Shown piece after piece: positions 1-10,161 of a DNA stretch of 64,000 nt (position 1 is the first letter of the stretch; the number at the start of each line of letters is the position of its first letter). The stretch is from NCBI GenBank assembly GCA_032717465.1, contig CM064653.1, positions 37,492,603-37,556,602 on the forward strand, in the 5' to 3' direction. The notes under the pieces are model-generated. The model did not search any database and was not told the DNA's origin. It worked only from the letters and a program-made list of their open reading frames with translations. The translations under genes and the position numbers were made by a program. The DNA is from Coenobita brevimanus (lineage: Eukaryota > Arthropoda > Malacostraca > Decapoda > Coenobitidae).

Positions 1-269
1 ATCATACATTATGATCATAAACTATAACAAACTCACATATGTCTACTGCCCCGCTGGACCTGCTGTATAAAGATCATAGAAAACTGTTGCACAGAAAAAT
101 GGACATTGCCTCGACTGAGCATCGTTACGGGTTTTCTGCTGAGTGTCGGCTGTCGGCTGGGAGCGTCAAGTGTGGGGAAACTAGCGAAGTGTAAAACAAC
201 TTGGAAACTTTTTTCTTGCACAAAAAACGAGGTGTCAAAGTAAAATGCGTCAAAATACAAGGAAATACT
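1..269. other. Left edge, no gene seen
   Basis: I see no coding region, repeat terminus or RNA gene in this stretch. Open frames overlapping it run into the microsatellite that follows and look like chance frames. Confidence 0.4.
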
Positions 270-274
270 GTGTA

Positions 275-315
<41 letters not shown>
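270..315. repeat. Compound (TG)n/(TA)n microsatellite
   Basis: Alternating TG (about 270-287) passes directly into TA (about 288-315). It abuts the first base of the 181-bp element that starts at 316. Confidence 0.9.
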
Positions 316-318
<3 letters not shown>

Positions 319-496
319 ATTGGATCCCAGAGTTGCTGGGTGAGGCACTGTTCCAGGAGGGTCCTAAGCGTACTGCCCTCCATCTATCGGCTCATAGTTG
401 CGAAGCTCATAGGTCCCCGACCGGGGGTTCCATACTTTATCAAGGTTTGAAAATTCCCAGTTCTATCCAGTACTGGGGACACTGGGCTCCAATGGG
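316..496. mobile_element. Short terminal-inverted-repeat element, copy 1
   Basis: A 181-bp unit starts CCCATTGGATCCCAG and ends with the near-complement CTGGGCTCCAATGGG, giving imperfect inverted ends of about 15 bp. The left flank is (TA)n and the right flank is TTAA. A second unit of exactly the same length follows 32 bp later. CCC...GGG ends next to TTAA are the piggyBac-type arrangement, so a piggyBac-derived MITE is my best reading. It has no coding capacity. Confidence 0.65.
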
Positions 497-528
497 TTAA
501 AGAAACCGATCGACGTGTCAGCCATTAA

Positions 529-709
529 CCCATTGGATCCCAGAGTTGCTGAGCGAGGCACTGTTCCGGGAGGGTCCTAAGTGTACCGCCCTCCGCCTAT
601 CAGCTCATAGTCACGAAGCTCATAGGTCCCTACCTAGGGGTTCCCTACTTTATTAAGGTTTGAAAATTCCCAGTTCTGTCCAATACTGGGGACACTGGGC
701 TCCAATGGG
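529..709. mobile_element. Short terminal-inverted-repeat element, copy 2
   Basis: This is a direct repeat of the 316-496 unit, also 181 bp, differing at scattered positions (for example CTGGGTGAGG versus CTGAGCGAGG). TTAA lies immediately to its left and (TA)n to its right. The pair could be two independent insertions or a tandem duplication that includes the 32-bp spacer. Confidence 0.65.
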
Positions 710-719
710 ATATATATGT

Positions 720-720
720 A

Positions 721-803
<83 letters not shown>
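720..803. repeat. (TA)n microsatellite
   Basis: About 80 bp of nearly pure TA ends exactly at the CAGTACATCC terminus of the next transposon. It is the first of the TA tracts in the element chain. Confidence 0.95.
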
Positions 804-806
<3 letters not shown>

Positions 807-3511
807 TACATCCCCCTAGTACGCGCCTATATGGGCAGCAGAGGACATTGTGTACTAGGAATTCACATACTGTGAATACATAAACTTATGGGAAAATTAC
901 ATTTGGGCGGCACCCCCCTTCACGGGTAACCCTTGAGACGTCTTTCAGACATAAGTATTGTACTATATGGGGAAACTATCTAAGACATATTACCTAAGAT
1001 AAAGTAAACCAAAAAGATTATGGCTTACTAGGTAAATCAACAAGGATATGGCTTAACTAAACCAACAAGAATATGGCTGCTCACCTTTACCCAAGAGGAC
1101 AACAGGCATGGTGGAGGTAAGAAGAGGATCCGAGGCAGGATGAGACACCTAGCGTGCATCTCCTGCATCACCCACCACACCATCCGACACACCACCTTCC
1201 TCACCACTTTTGTCGCCAGCACTTTCGACACTTTCACTACCTAATGCACTCACTTCGTTCATAAACCCTTCAAATTCTGTTTCTTACACCTCAGACATCG
1301 AATCAGTCTCTTGATCCTCCTCAGGATATGGCTCTTCTGATGTTGAAGGGAGTGATTCCTCACTTTGTTCAAGCTGAAGAAAATGGGTGATGAGTGTTTG
1401 CTTCTGTCTGTTTAGTTCCTGGTTGTGCTTGTCGGTGCAGTAGCGGAATGTTCTGTCCAGTGCAGACATCACCTCCTCCTCTTGCAACTGAGAGCGTTCG
1501 ATGTCCTTGAATTCTTCCTTGAATTTGCCAAGGGCACGCAGTTCATGGCTGATCTCCATCATTTGGCAAATCTTCACTCTCCATCACTGGTGTTGCTAGC
1601 TTTTCTGCTGCGATCTCCTGCTCTGCATTGGCCTCATCCACTCGCTGCACGATTTCCTGGGGATCCTGCTCTGCTGCCGCCGAATGTAAACCCCTGATCT
1701 CCTCCAGCGAGACGGCCTGAAACCCGGGCACAGCTTGTGCACTTGTGAGAATGGCTGCCTCGGCAGTGGCCAGGGACTGTAAGCCGCTTCCCGGTGCGAT
1801 TTCACACAGGTGCAGTACGAGGAGGCGCCAAGCATGGTTAATTGTTGCAGTGTTTATATCTGCCCAAGAGGACAACAAGAGAGTGATGGCATCCTTGAGG
1901 TTGAATGACCGCCAAAAAGCCATAATAGTCTTCTCAGGAGTTGAAGTTGGTTGTGCGGGTGCTGTGCGTGGTAAGGATGAAGCGGGTGGTGAGTCCAAAC
2001 CATCTTTGGCGTCCATGACATCACTCCCAACTGTGTTCAAGTCAAGAATTGCCTGCAGTTCCTCACAGCTGTCGGTCTTGCAGCGGAAGTGATCGTAGAG
2101 GCGTTGGTGGTGTAGCTGATTGACCGTCGCAATCAACTCCTGGTCTAGCGGTTGGATGAGAGAGGTCATTCCTGGGGGCAGAAAAACGATATTGCATTCC
2201 TTGTTGAGGTCTGCTAGCCAGATTGCATGACTTGGGGCATTGTCGAGAACGAGAAGCACCTTGATGGGGATGGCAAGTTCCCGGGATTTAGCTGTGGCAT
2301 TAGAGATGAAATGCAGCAACAGCCACTCGGAAATTATCCTACTCATCATCCAACCGTTGGGGTTGCTGTACCAGTATACCCCGCTGTGATCCATGCAGCG
2401 AAGATTCTTGTAACATTTGGGGTGTGCTGCGGTATGCACCACAAGAGGACGCATCTTGTGTGAGCCTGATAAGTTCACGGCGAACATGACTGTTATCCTG
2501 CTCTTGTTGATTTTTCTGCCCCTGGTCTGGCGCTGTTGCTTACTGATATAAGTACACTTTGGCATAGCCTTGTAGTGTAGGGCTGTTTCATAAGTGTTAT
2601 AAATTTGGTTTCTGCTGTAGCCGCCTTCGTCGATTATCCCCTCATGGATGGCAGGATAGTCCCTGGCCGCCATTTCATCCATTGATGCACTCTCCCCCAT
2701 GAGGCGAATGTGACGTAGCTCCTTCCTCTTCAGAAAACGGCAAAGCCATCCCACAGAGGCTTTAAATGGTTTCTTTACAGCAAGCTTCAGAGCTGCAGCT
2801 TTGTAGAAAATCTCGGCCTGGTCCCTGATGTAGTGTCCGTTCAGTGAAACTCCTTCCTTCTCCTTCCTCAGGATAAATGTAGCCAGGTACCGCTCCATAA
2901 GAATTATATCCTGGTTGGTCAACCTGCTTCTCCCGTCCAGTGCCGCCGTCCCATATGTCTTCACAGTCTTCTTTATTGCCTCCCTGTTGGCCCATATAGT
3001 ACGCACAAAAGATTCTGCCAAGCCTAGTTTCTTGCCACTGGCCGTGTTACCCTTCCCACTCTCCTTCTTCCTAATGACTTGCATCTTCATGGCATAGGTG
3101 GTGCACTTCTTCTTCCTGGAGGAGGGGGCAGACATCCTGGCTCACAAAAAAAAATAGCCTCAGAGTACACGGGGACGTAGCTGGAACAGCGAGTGTACCC
3201 TCTGTGCGCGCGTGTTTCTTCTGCTGGGACTCTCACCACCCTCCAAGCGGCGCATATGGGCATCACGTGACGAGTGCACAGAATCGATGTCGCAAGGTGG
3301 ACGGAGCGTAAGTAACCGTTATTGTTTCTTGGGGGGGCAATGTCATGTACTTGGGGTAACCCCGGATTTGGGTCACTCTTCGCTGCCCATCTCACTTACA
3401 AGGATTTCAGTTCACATACTAATAAAAATAACACTAAAATAAAAAAAGAATAGGTCCTTGCGTACAAGGGGGATTGTGTACTCGGAACTCACGTACTGTG
3501 AGGATGTACTG
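804..3511 (-). mobile_element. Tigger/pogo-type DNA transposon with damaged transposase
   Basis: Both ends begin CAGTACATCC (right end read on the minus strand) and sit between TA dinucleotides, the target duplication expected of the Tc1/mariner/pogo superfamily. Subterminal sequence near both ends shares a GTGTACT..GA.TTCAC.TACTGTG pattern. The 2.7-kb body carries one minus-strand transposase gene, a size normal for a full-length Tigger. The left flank is a long (TA)n tract; the right flank is a short TA-rich spacer leading straight to another element at 3524. Point damage in the transposase makes it non-autonomous today. Confidence 0.85.
1240..3135 (-). pseudogene. Tigger-type transposase, inactivated
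   Basis: The 530-codon frame from 3135 has the Tigger layout: an N-terminal helix-turn-helix (about residues 12-60), a second CENP-B-type DNA-binding domain (about 75-145) and a DDE_1 catalytic core (about 175-340). LLVLDNAPSH (D298) and the QPLDQ aspartate (D331) are present, but the first catalytic aspartate is lost: the family pattern YNADETG reads YNTYETA, with tyrosine at 182. The frame then breaks near 1545-1577 and the C-terminus continues in another frame (1284-1577). That part contains QTLITHF, a degraded PCNA-binding-type box, then after one in-frame stop the tail motif EFEGFMNEV at about 1250-1280. It is inside the element at 804-3511. Identification as Tigger-type is firm; loss of activity is inferred from the missing aspartate and the breaks. 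Confidence 0.88.
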
Positions 3512-3523
3512 TACATATATATA

Positions 3524-4332
3524 CACTCAGTCCTCGTAAATCGCGACAATTTGGGTCTGGACCACAGCCGTGATTTACAAATTCCGTGATTTATGAATAA
3601 TAACTCTTATGTGAAAAATTAATTTGGGTCTGGACTTCGGCCAACCTGCCCCCACAGCACCCTACCTATGCCCATCTAGGCACCATCAAACACAAACATA
3701 CAAATTTAGGAATATTCAGTGCATGTATTAAATAGAAATAAGCCTTTTTAAGGGATCTCACCTTAATCCTATGACAAAGTTGCATAAGTGAATGGAGTGG
3801 GGTGGTGTTTGGAAGAACTTAGAACCTCTCAGCACTCGTTCTTCCCAAACTCTTTTGCCAGCTTTGAAAAACTTCTCTCCCTTCTCAACACGACGATTGA
3901 GCTCCAAACGTTGACTGTACGACAATGGCGGCGGCTTCTTGACACCATACTGCTTAGAGTACTTCATCGGGGGGTCGGGATGGGCCATGGCAGGTAGGAG
4001 GCGGGGGGGAGTTGCACAAAAAAGGCAGGTAGCTCTCGTCCTCCACAGCGACGGTCTTTAGTGTGCAGACTGGCGGGTCCAGAACAAAAACAACATTGCG
4101 GCATTAGTATGCACACAAGCCACAAGGGATGCATGGTGATTGGTTGTTGGGTCGCGATTTTCAGTTTGAATGCCACGGTTTATGGTTCTCCTCGGAAAAG
4201 GCCCACTTCGGTGCCAAGGTCCGCGATTTTCGTGACTTAACAGTGATTTAAGGTTGGTGGCAATCTGACGGCTACTTAGCCGTGATTTACGAATCCGTGA
4301 TTTATGAACACACGATTTACAAGGATTGAGTG
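3524..4332. mobile_element. Non-autonomous TA-flanked element
   Basis: The left end reads CACTCAGTCCTCGTAAATC and the right end, reverse-complemented, CACTCAATCCTTGTAAATC: 19 bp with two differences. TA flanks both sides. The 809-bp interior has no full transposase. A short minus-strand basic frame (3758-3988) could be a remnant of a transposase N-terminus but I cannot prove it. It lies 12 bp from the preceding element. Confidence 0.8.
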
Positions 4333-4341
4333 TATATACAG

Positions 4342-4363
4342 TATATATATATATATATATATA
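4342..4363. repeat. (TA)n microsatellite between two elements
   Basis: Short TA tract filling the whole interval between the elements at 3524-4332 and 4364-5418, apart from a TATACAG remnant. Confidence 0.9.
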
Positions 4364-5415
4364 CAGTACCCTCGCATCCAACACGCGTTTGTCCAGCACG
4401 ATTCGCGTCCAGCATGGAGAGCAAAAAATTAGCACGATTTAATACAATTTAATTACTGTAACATGGGTGCATTAGCATAACACGCACGGAGCTACGAGAA
4501 GTGGGCGAAATCTGCAGAGTTCGCCTCTAGCACAATCACCCCCGGTCCAACACGGTCATACTGGACGTTCCTGTGATGCTGACAGCCAATCAAAACTTCT
4601 GATCAAGTTGCCTCCTCCACCCGCTATCGTGACGTGATCGTGATGTCGCCCAATCAAAAATGCTTCTGCTCTCACGTGATGTTTTGTTTAAATTTCTCCC
4701 GCCGCAGTGCCACTCAGTCGCATAATTCGCATTGGAAGGTGCTTTTTTCTCGCTGCATTTTCTTCCCTTGCTACTGCATTTTATGCAGCTCACGATGCCT
4801 AGGAAGCCTCCTGAGAACCCCAAGATGTGGCGGCACCTCCCTCAGCCCACCAAGCTAGAAATCATCGAGAGGAAGAAGAAAAGGGAGAGGAAAGTGGACA
4901 TCACCAAGGCTTACGACGTGAATGAAGCCAGCGTGAGGACCATAATAAAAAACCAAGACTAGATCCTGGCAGCAGTGAAGGCTTACGGAGTGCTAGGACA
5001 GGCAGAAGCAGGACCTTCCATGGATGTGGATAAGGATGGTAATTCTGAGTGTGATTTCACAGGATTTATGAGGGAGGTTGAGGAGGAGCAGCAGCCATTA
5101 CCCGCTAGTGACACCAGCAGCCATCCTCCGGGCACCCAGTAGGTCTACCTACAGCCTCGGATACCACCGTCCATTCCCAGCAAGCCCACCAACACTATCC
5201 TAAAAGGTTAATTATCATTCATAGTACAGCACCATTTATTATAATTACAGTAGTACCAATATATGTAAAGGTATATGGTAGGTATTTAGGGTGACTTTTC
5301 CTAGGGTTGCTGACATAATTCATTTTTCCCCATAAGCTCTGTTGTTTGTCCAACACGTTTTTGGTCCAACACGGGACCTGTGCATGACAATATTACCGTG
5401 TTGGACGCGAGGGTA

Positions 5416-5418
<3 letters not shown>
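4364..5418 (+). mobile_element. Internally deleted Tigger element (family 3, copy a)
   Basis: Inverted ends CAGTACCCTCGC(A/G)TCCAACACG face each other and TA tracts lie on both sides. The element is 1055 bp, about a third of an autonomous Tigger. It keeps the extreme N- and C-terminal parts of a transposase but lacks the catalytic core. A second copy in the opposite orientation is at 8680-9571. Confidence 0.87.
4794..5142 (+). pseudogene. Tigger transposase remnant: N-terminus fused to C-terminus
   Basis: From ATG at 4794 the frame gives MPRKPPENPK and a helix-turn-helix resembling the CENP-B/Tigger N-terminus (KLEIIERKKK...DITKAYDVNEASVRTI). One TAG at 4960-4962 interrupts the frame, which then continues unchanged to a TAG at 5140. 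The downstream part contains DFTGFMREV, the same tail motif found at the C-terminus of other Tigger proteins here. The second DNA-binding domain and the whole DDE core are missing, so this is an internal deletion derivative. It could at most make a DNA-binding peptide without catalytic function. Confidence 0.75.

Positions 5419-5446
<28 letters not shown>
5419..5446. repeat. (TA)n microsatellite between two elements
   Basis: Pure TA tract; it fills the entire gap between the CTG terminus at 5418 and the CAG terminus at 5447. Confidence 0.95.
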
Positions 5447-5449
<3 letters not shown>

Positions 5450-5792
5450 TCATCACTCTAATATCCGGATGCCCACTAACCGAACCTTATCGTCCTGGGA
5501 TCAGACATTCCCAAAATGGTCCGAAAATCCAAAAAAAAATTTTAAAAAATCGATTTTTTGCCGTCCGTAATTTGAACTTGCCGCGCGCGCCGCGTGACAG
5601 CATTGTTTTGGCTCGTCATTCCTCCGACGTCCGATAGAGCGCCGCTGCATCCTCCCCACTTCCCGCCTGTCTCTCACCGCGACAAGACCTACGCTGTTCG
5701 CCATGGCTGCCCACGTGCTCGCTTTTGTGGTGGTGCCGTACTTGCTGCAAGGCCTTCTGCTGCTCTCTGCCCTACTCTTAGTGTGTGTGATG

Positions 5793-7691
5793 ATGGCCCC
5801 GCCTCCTGAGAAAAGGAAGAGAGTGGTGTTGACTCTGGAGAAGAAACGGGAGATATTGGAGAAGGTTGATGTGGGTTGGTCTTCCTCACGCATTCTCCGC
5901 GAGTTCAACCTGGCCCGGTCGACTTTGTTCAATATCAAGCGTTCCCGAGACAAGCTCATGCAGTACACGGCTGACTTCTCGTCGAGAAGCAAACGCAACG
6001 TGGAGAGGAAGGTTATGTTTACCCCCAAGTATGCAGAGATCGACCGCTCCACGTTGATTTGGTATCGACAGCAACGTGCAGCTGGTGTGATGGTACGTGG
6101 AACGGAGCTGAAGGCTGCTGCTGAGAAGTTTGCAAGGCTTCACGACGCCCTTGACTTCAAGGCATCCGAGGGTTGGCTCTTCGCGTTCAAGTTACGACGT
6201 GGCCTTACTAACCATAAAGCACATGGCGAAGCATTGGACGCTAACGAGGATGGAGTGGATGAGTTTCGGCACAAGGTGAAAGGCTTGATCGACAGGGAGG
6301 GCCTCACTCTCTGTCAAGTCTATAACGCTGACGAAACTGGCCTGTTCTATCGCTCGGTGCCAACGAACACTCTAGCCGATGAGACGGAGAAGCGTGTACC
6401 TGGCCGCAAGCTTTCTAAGGAACGGATATCTGCTTTGTGTTGTGCCAATGCTAACGGCATGCACCGGCTTAAGCCCGTTATTGTTGGCCGTGCAAAGCAG
6501 CCTCGGTGCCTTCGTGGGGTGATGGATGTCCTTCCTGTCGTATGGTACCATTCTTTGAAAGCATGGTTCACAGCTGTGATTTTCAAAGACTGGTTTCACC
6601 ATCACTTCGTCAAGGAGGTCATCCATTACCAGACGAAGACACTGGGAATTCCTCGCGACCAGGTAAAGGCTCTCCTTCTCCTCGACAATGCACCTGCCCA
6701 CCCGTGCGACAAGGACTTGGTTGCTGAGAATGGCCGTATTAGGTGCATGTTTCTGCCACCTAATACGACTGCTCTCATTCAACCAATGGACCAAGGAGTG
6801 ATCGTGGCAACAAAGCGCCTGTACCGTCGGAAGTTCCTGGACGAGGTGATGGTTGTCCTCGAGGACGAGGACGAGCGCAGGGAAGGACGTGACACTCGAG
6901 GCAAGCGGACTTTGGAAAACCTTCGCCGCTACAACATCAAGTCTGCGCTGTACAACTGGGCTAGTGCATGGAAGGAAGTCCCTGTGAAAACCCTTGAAAA
7001 TGGTTGGTCTCGTCTGCTTCTCGGAACAGATGTGGAGTACGATTTCCTAGGGTTTGACGTGGATGACTTCCATGCACGGCTACGTACGCACGGCGACGAT
7101 GTTGATGTGGATGATGTTCGTGAGTGGTTGGACGACGACGAGGGCGATCCTGGGTATCAGACGTTGTCTGATATCGAGATCGCGTCTTCGGTTGCTGGTG
7201 TCAGTCCCGAACTTGAAGATTCCGACGACGAAGGCGATGATGATGCGGACTTCGCTCAGCAGGACACTACTCCAGCCATCCCCAAGCTGAGCGCACTCCG
7301 GGAACATCTAGAGTTCGTCCTAGACTACCTGGAACACCCGGACTGCGACAGGGAGATGGGGCCCTTGGGACTCATGGAGGAAGTGCGTGCTTTCCGGCAG
7401 CGCATCATCAGTCGCCAGAATCGTCGGTCCTTGCGTCAGTCAACGATTTACAGTTTTTTCAGGCCCGTGACCCCTGCTGTGCCAAGCCCTGGTTCCACTC
7501 CGTTGCCTCCCCAAGACAGGCCCTCATGCTCCGAGCCACAGCCCAGCACATCAGCTACAGTGGAGTCACCGCTCGACGTGAGTTTGCGGCTATCTTCAGA
7601 GTCTTCTGTAGTCGGTACGCCATCACCACGACCCACCGATGCACCCCTTGGTCGCCTGCCAGTGATACTCTCGGACTCTGACAGTGAATAA
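5793..7691 (+). CDS. Tigger/jerky-type transposase, apparently intact
   Basis: An uninterrupted frame of about 632 codons from ATG 5793; in-frame ATGs also occur at 5790 and 5703. I prefer 5793 because MAPPPEKRKR begins the usual basic N-terminus, while the 30 residues upstream are hydrophobic and unlike the family. Counting from 5703, the order is helix-turn-helix (about 42-85), CENP-B-type DNA-binding domain (about 115-170) and DDE_1 core with D210 in YNADETG, D328 in LLLLDNAPAH and D363 in QPMDQGV. An acidic stretch follows (about 440-520), then a PCNA-binding-type box QSTIYSFF (7438-7461) and a Ser/Pro-rich tail. All three catalytic aspartates are present. It should bind the element ends and catalyse cut-and-paste into TA. 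Intactness suggests recent activity, but expression cannot be judged. Confidence 0.88.
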   Translation: MAPPPEKRKRVVLTLEKKREILEKVDVGWSSSRILREFNLARSTLFNIKRSRDKLMQYTADFSSRSKRNVERKVMFTPKYAEIDRSTLIWYRQQRAAGVMVRGTELKAAAEKFARLHDALDFKASEGWLFAFKLRRGLTNHKAHGEALDANEDGVDEFRHKVKGLIDREGLTLCQVYNADETGLFYRSVPTNTLADETEKRVPGRKLSKERISALCCANANGMHRLKPVIVGRAKQPRCLRGVMDVLPVVWYHSLKAWFTAVIFKDWFHHHFVKEVIHYQTKTLGIPRDQVKALLLLDNAPAHPCDKDLVAENGRIRCMFLPPNTTALIQPMDQGVIVATKRLYRRKFLDEVMVVLEDEDERREGRDTRGKRTLENLRRYNIKSALYNWASAWKEVPVKTLENGWSRLLLGTDVEYDFLGFDVDDFHARLRTHGDDVDVDDVREWLDDDEGDPGYQTLSDIEIASSVAGVSPELEDSDDEGDDDADFAQQDTTPAIPKLSALREHLEFVLDYLEHPDCDREMGPLGLMEEVRAFRQRIISRQNRRSLRQSTIYSFFRPVTPAVPSPGSTPLPPQDRPSCSEPQPSTSATVESPLDVSLRLSSESSVVGTPSPRPTDAPLGRLPVILSDSDSE

Positions 7692-8539
7692 ACAGCAAGA
7701 ACTTCTCCACTAGACCACACGGGAATTTTGAGTGTTGTGCAGTGAAAAAAACGGTGTGTTGTGTTAAGGTTTTCAAGTTGGGAGAAAAGACTCAGTAGAA
7801 AAGAAATTTAACGTAACTAACCTTCTTTGTTTTGGCTTTGGAAAATTAAAAAAACTGGGGAAAAGTTAATGTGCAACACTTAAAGTAATATGGAACATTA
7901 TTTGGACGAAAGTGAACACTGTGAAAAGAACGGACTTCTGTGTGTTAGTGACTAAGTTCAGTGCAAGACTTCAGGAAGAGTGTAGTGCAAGTGCTTCAGG
8001 AAATTGTTCTTACTGTCAGAGTCCAAGAGGAGGCGGTTATTCATCGAGGTGGCCAGGGACTTGCTGTAAGTAGCCAGAATGTTTCATGTTGTACTATTTT
8101 CCATACTATATTTACCAGAATGTTTCATATTGTACTTTTTTCCATACTATACTTACCAGAAAGTGTCATACTGTACTTCTTTCCATACTATACTTACCTC
8201 ATGCATGTGCAGTAGGAATGTGTTTTTCAGAGTTAGGTTTGGTTCGGTTAGGTTACGTTCGGTTAGAGTCCATAAGTACCAGAATGTTTATTAATGTATG
8301 AACATACTTCTAAACCCACATTTTTTAATGTTTCTTTTGCATTTATTTCAGTCATTTATGTGCCTTATTGGTGTGATTTGGATGTTAAATAGGTGCTATG
8401 CATGTCCGGAGGGAGTTGTATAGGTGTTTCTCTGAGTTAGGGTCCATAAGTACAAGTCCATAAGCTGGGGCCCAATATCCGGACGAAACCAATATCCGAA
8501 CCTACCGATGGCTCTATTGATCCGGATATTGGAGGGGTT
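7692..8539 (+). other. 3' non-coding part of the Tigger element
   Basis: No gene seen. A short motif (TACTATTTTCCATACTATA..TTACCAGAA) repeats about three times between 8086 and 8200. The only other recognisable structure is the inverted end of the transposon. Confidence 0.5.
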
Positions 8540-8543
8540 ACTG

Positions 8544-8613
8544 TATATATATATATATATATATACGGGACCTGTGCATGACAATATTACAGTGTTGGAT
8601 GGGAGGGTACTGT

Positions 8614-8671
<58 letters not shown>

Positions 8672-8679
8672 TACACATA
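8544..8679. repeat. (TA)n tract containing a 47-bp transposon end
   Basis: TA repeats are interrupted at 8566-8612 by a fragment that starts CGGGACCTGTGCATG and ends GGGTACTG. It matches the right end of the family at 4364-5418 (about 5371-5418). No left partner is present, so this is a solo terminus embedded in microsatellite. Confidence 0.85.
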
Positions 8680-9568
8680 CAGTACCCTCGCGTCCAACAC
8701 GGTAATATTGTCATGCACAGGTCCTGTGTTGGACCAAAAACGTGTTGGACAAACAACAGAGCTTATGGGGAAAAATGAATTATGTCAGCAACCCTAGGAA
8801 AAGTCACCCAAATACCTACCATATACCTATAAATATATTGGCACTACTGTAATTATAATAAATGATACTGTACAATGAATGATAACTAACCTTTTAGGAT
8901 AATGTTGGTGGGCTTGCTGGGAATGGAAGGTGATATCTGAGACTGTAGGTAGTCCTACTGGGTCCCTGGAGGATGGCTGCTGGCATCACTAACAGGTAAT
9001 GGCTGCTCCTCCTCCTCAACCTCCCTCATAAATCCTTTGAAATTCCTCTCCCCTTTCTTCTGCCTCTTGATGAATTCTAGCTTGGTGGCCTGACGGAGGT
9101 GCTGCCGCTTCTTGGGGTTCTCAGAAGGCTTCCTAGGCATCGTGAGCAGGGTAAAATGCAATAGCAAGGGCAGAAAATGCAGCAAGAAAAAAACACGGTT
9201 CAATGCAAATTATGCAACTGAGTGGCGCTGTGGCAGGAGAAATTTAAACAAAACGTCACATGAGAGCAGAAGCGTTTTTCATTGGGCGACATCATGATCT
9301 CGTCACGTTAGCGGGTGGGGGAGGCTACTTGATCGGAAGTTTTGATTGGCTGTCAGCGTCACGGGAACGTCCAGTATGACTGTGTTGGACCATGGGTGAT
9401 CGTGCTAGAGGCGAACTCTGCGGATTTCGCCCACTTCTTGGAGCTCTGTCAGTGTTATGCTTACGCACCCGTTTTACAGTACTTAAATCGTATTAAATTG
9501 TACTAATTTTTTGCTCTCCGTGCTGGACGCGAATTGTGCTGGACAAACGCGTGTTAGGCACAAGGGTA

Positions 9569-9571
<3 letters not shown>
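8680..9571 (-). mobile_element. Internally deleted Tigger element (family 3, copy b)
   Basis: An 892-bp element with the same CAGTACCCTCGC ends as 4364-5418 but in the opposite orientation, flanked by TA tracts. It is shorter than copy a because more of the transposase remnant has been deleted. Confidence 0.87.
8955..9140 (-). pseudogene. Tigger transposase remnant, N- and C-terminal ends only
   Basis: From ATG 9140 the frame encodes MPRKPSENPK and the first part of the helix-turn-helix, then jumps directly to FKGFMREVEEEEQPLP, the C-terminal tail. Compared with 4794-5142 the deletion is larger and in frame. There is no catalytic domain. It lies centrally in the element at 8680-9571. Confidence 0.72.

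Positions 9572-9615
<44 letters not shown>
9572..9615. repeat. (TA)n microsatellite between two elements
   Basis: TA tract that exactly bridges the termini at 9571 and 9616. Confidence 0.95.
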
Positions 9616-9618
<3 letters not shown>

Positions 9619-10161
9619 TAAAAGTCCTATTATTCGGCAGCTGATTGTTCGGTAGATCTGACATTTCGGCAGTTTTGAGAAATAGTCCCATTTACGAAAA
9701 TCGTTGATTGTTCGGCAGATGTCCGGAATCATCTGTGGCTTGTAGGCCTAATGTTTCATTACACTTGTATGTTCACTAATTTCCATATTTTTATTCAGAT
9801 TCAGATATAGTACTGTATTGATTACAATAATGCACAGTATCATACACTACAGTAACCACCCCCACCAAATTAGCGAGGGTTACGCTCCAAGCCCCCACGC
9901 TGGTTCTTGAAATTCTTTTTCTTGATGCCTTCCTGAAAATGACACTTACCAGTAATTGAGTAGCCCATGCACCACTGATACTGTAATGCATTACCCATAA
10001 ATAAATGTTGCTTGTTAAATCAGTTTTCCTGTTGGTTTTAGCTGTACCGTTGTGACAGCTCTAGTTTTTTTATTCCTCAGCATAATGGTGGAAGGGACTG
10101 TCCTGTTTAACTGAACCTAACGTAACCGAGTTTAACTGTACCTAATAATTTAACCTAACCT

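Larger units (their letters stand above)
5447..8543 (+). mobile_element. Full-length Tigger DNA transposon
   Basis: The left end starts CAGTCATCACTCTAATATCC and the right end, reverse-complemented, CAGTAACCCCTCCAATATCC; both continue into GGAT, giving 24 bp with four differences. TA tracts flank both ends. The 3.1-kb body has one long intact transposase gene and about 850 bp of 3' non-coding sequence. A badly decayed relative in the opposite orientation spans 35240-41955. This is the best candidate in the window for a source element of its family. Confidence 0.9.

Noticed and set aside
201..875. Several frames with Tyr-Ile repeats across TA tracts
   Set aside because: They are translations of (TA)n and of the non-coding 181-bp elements; no domain and no conservation.
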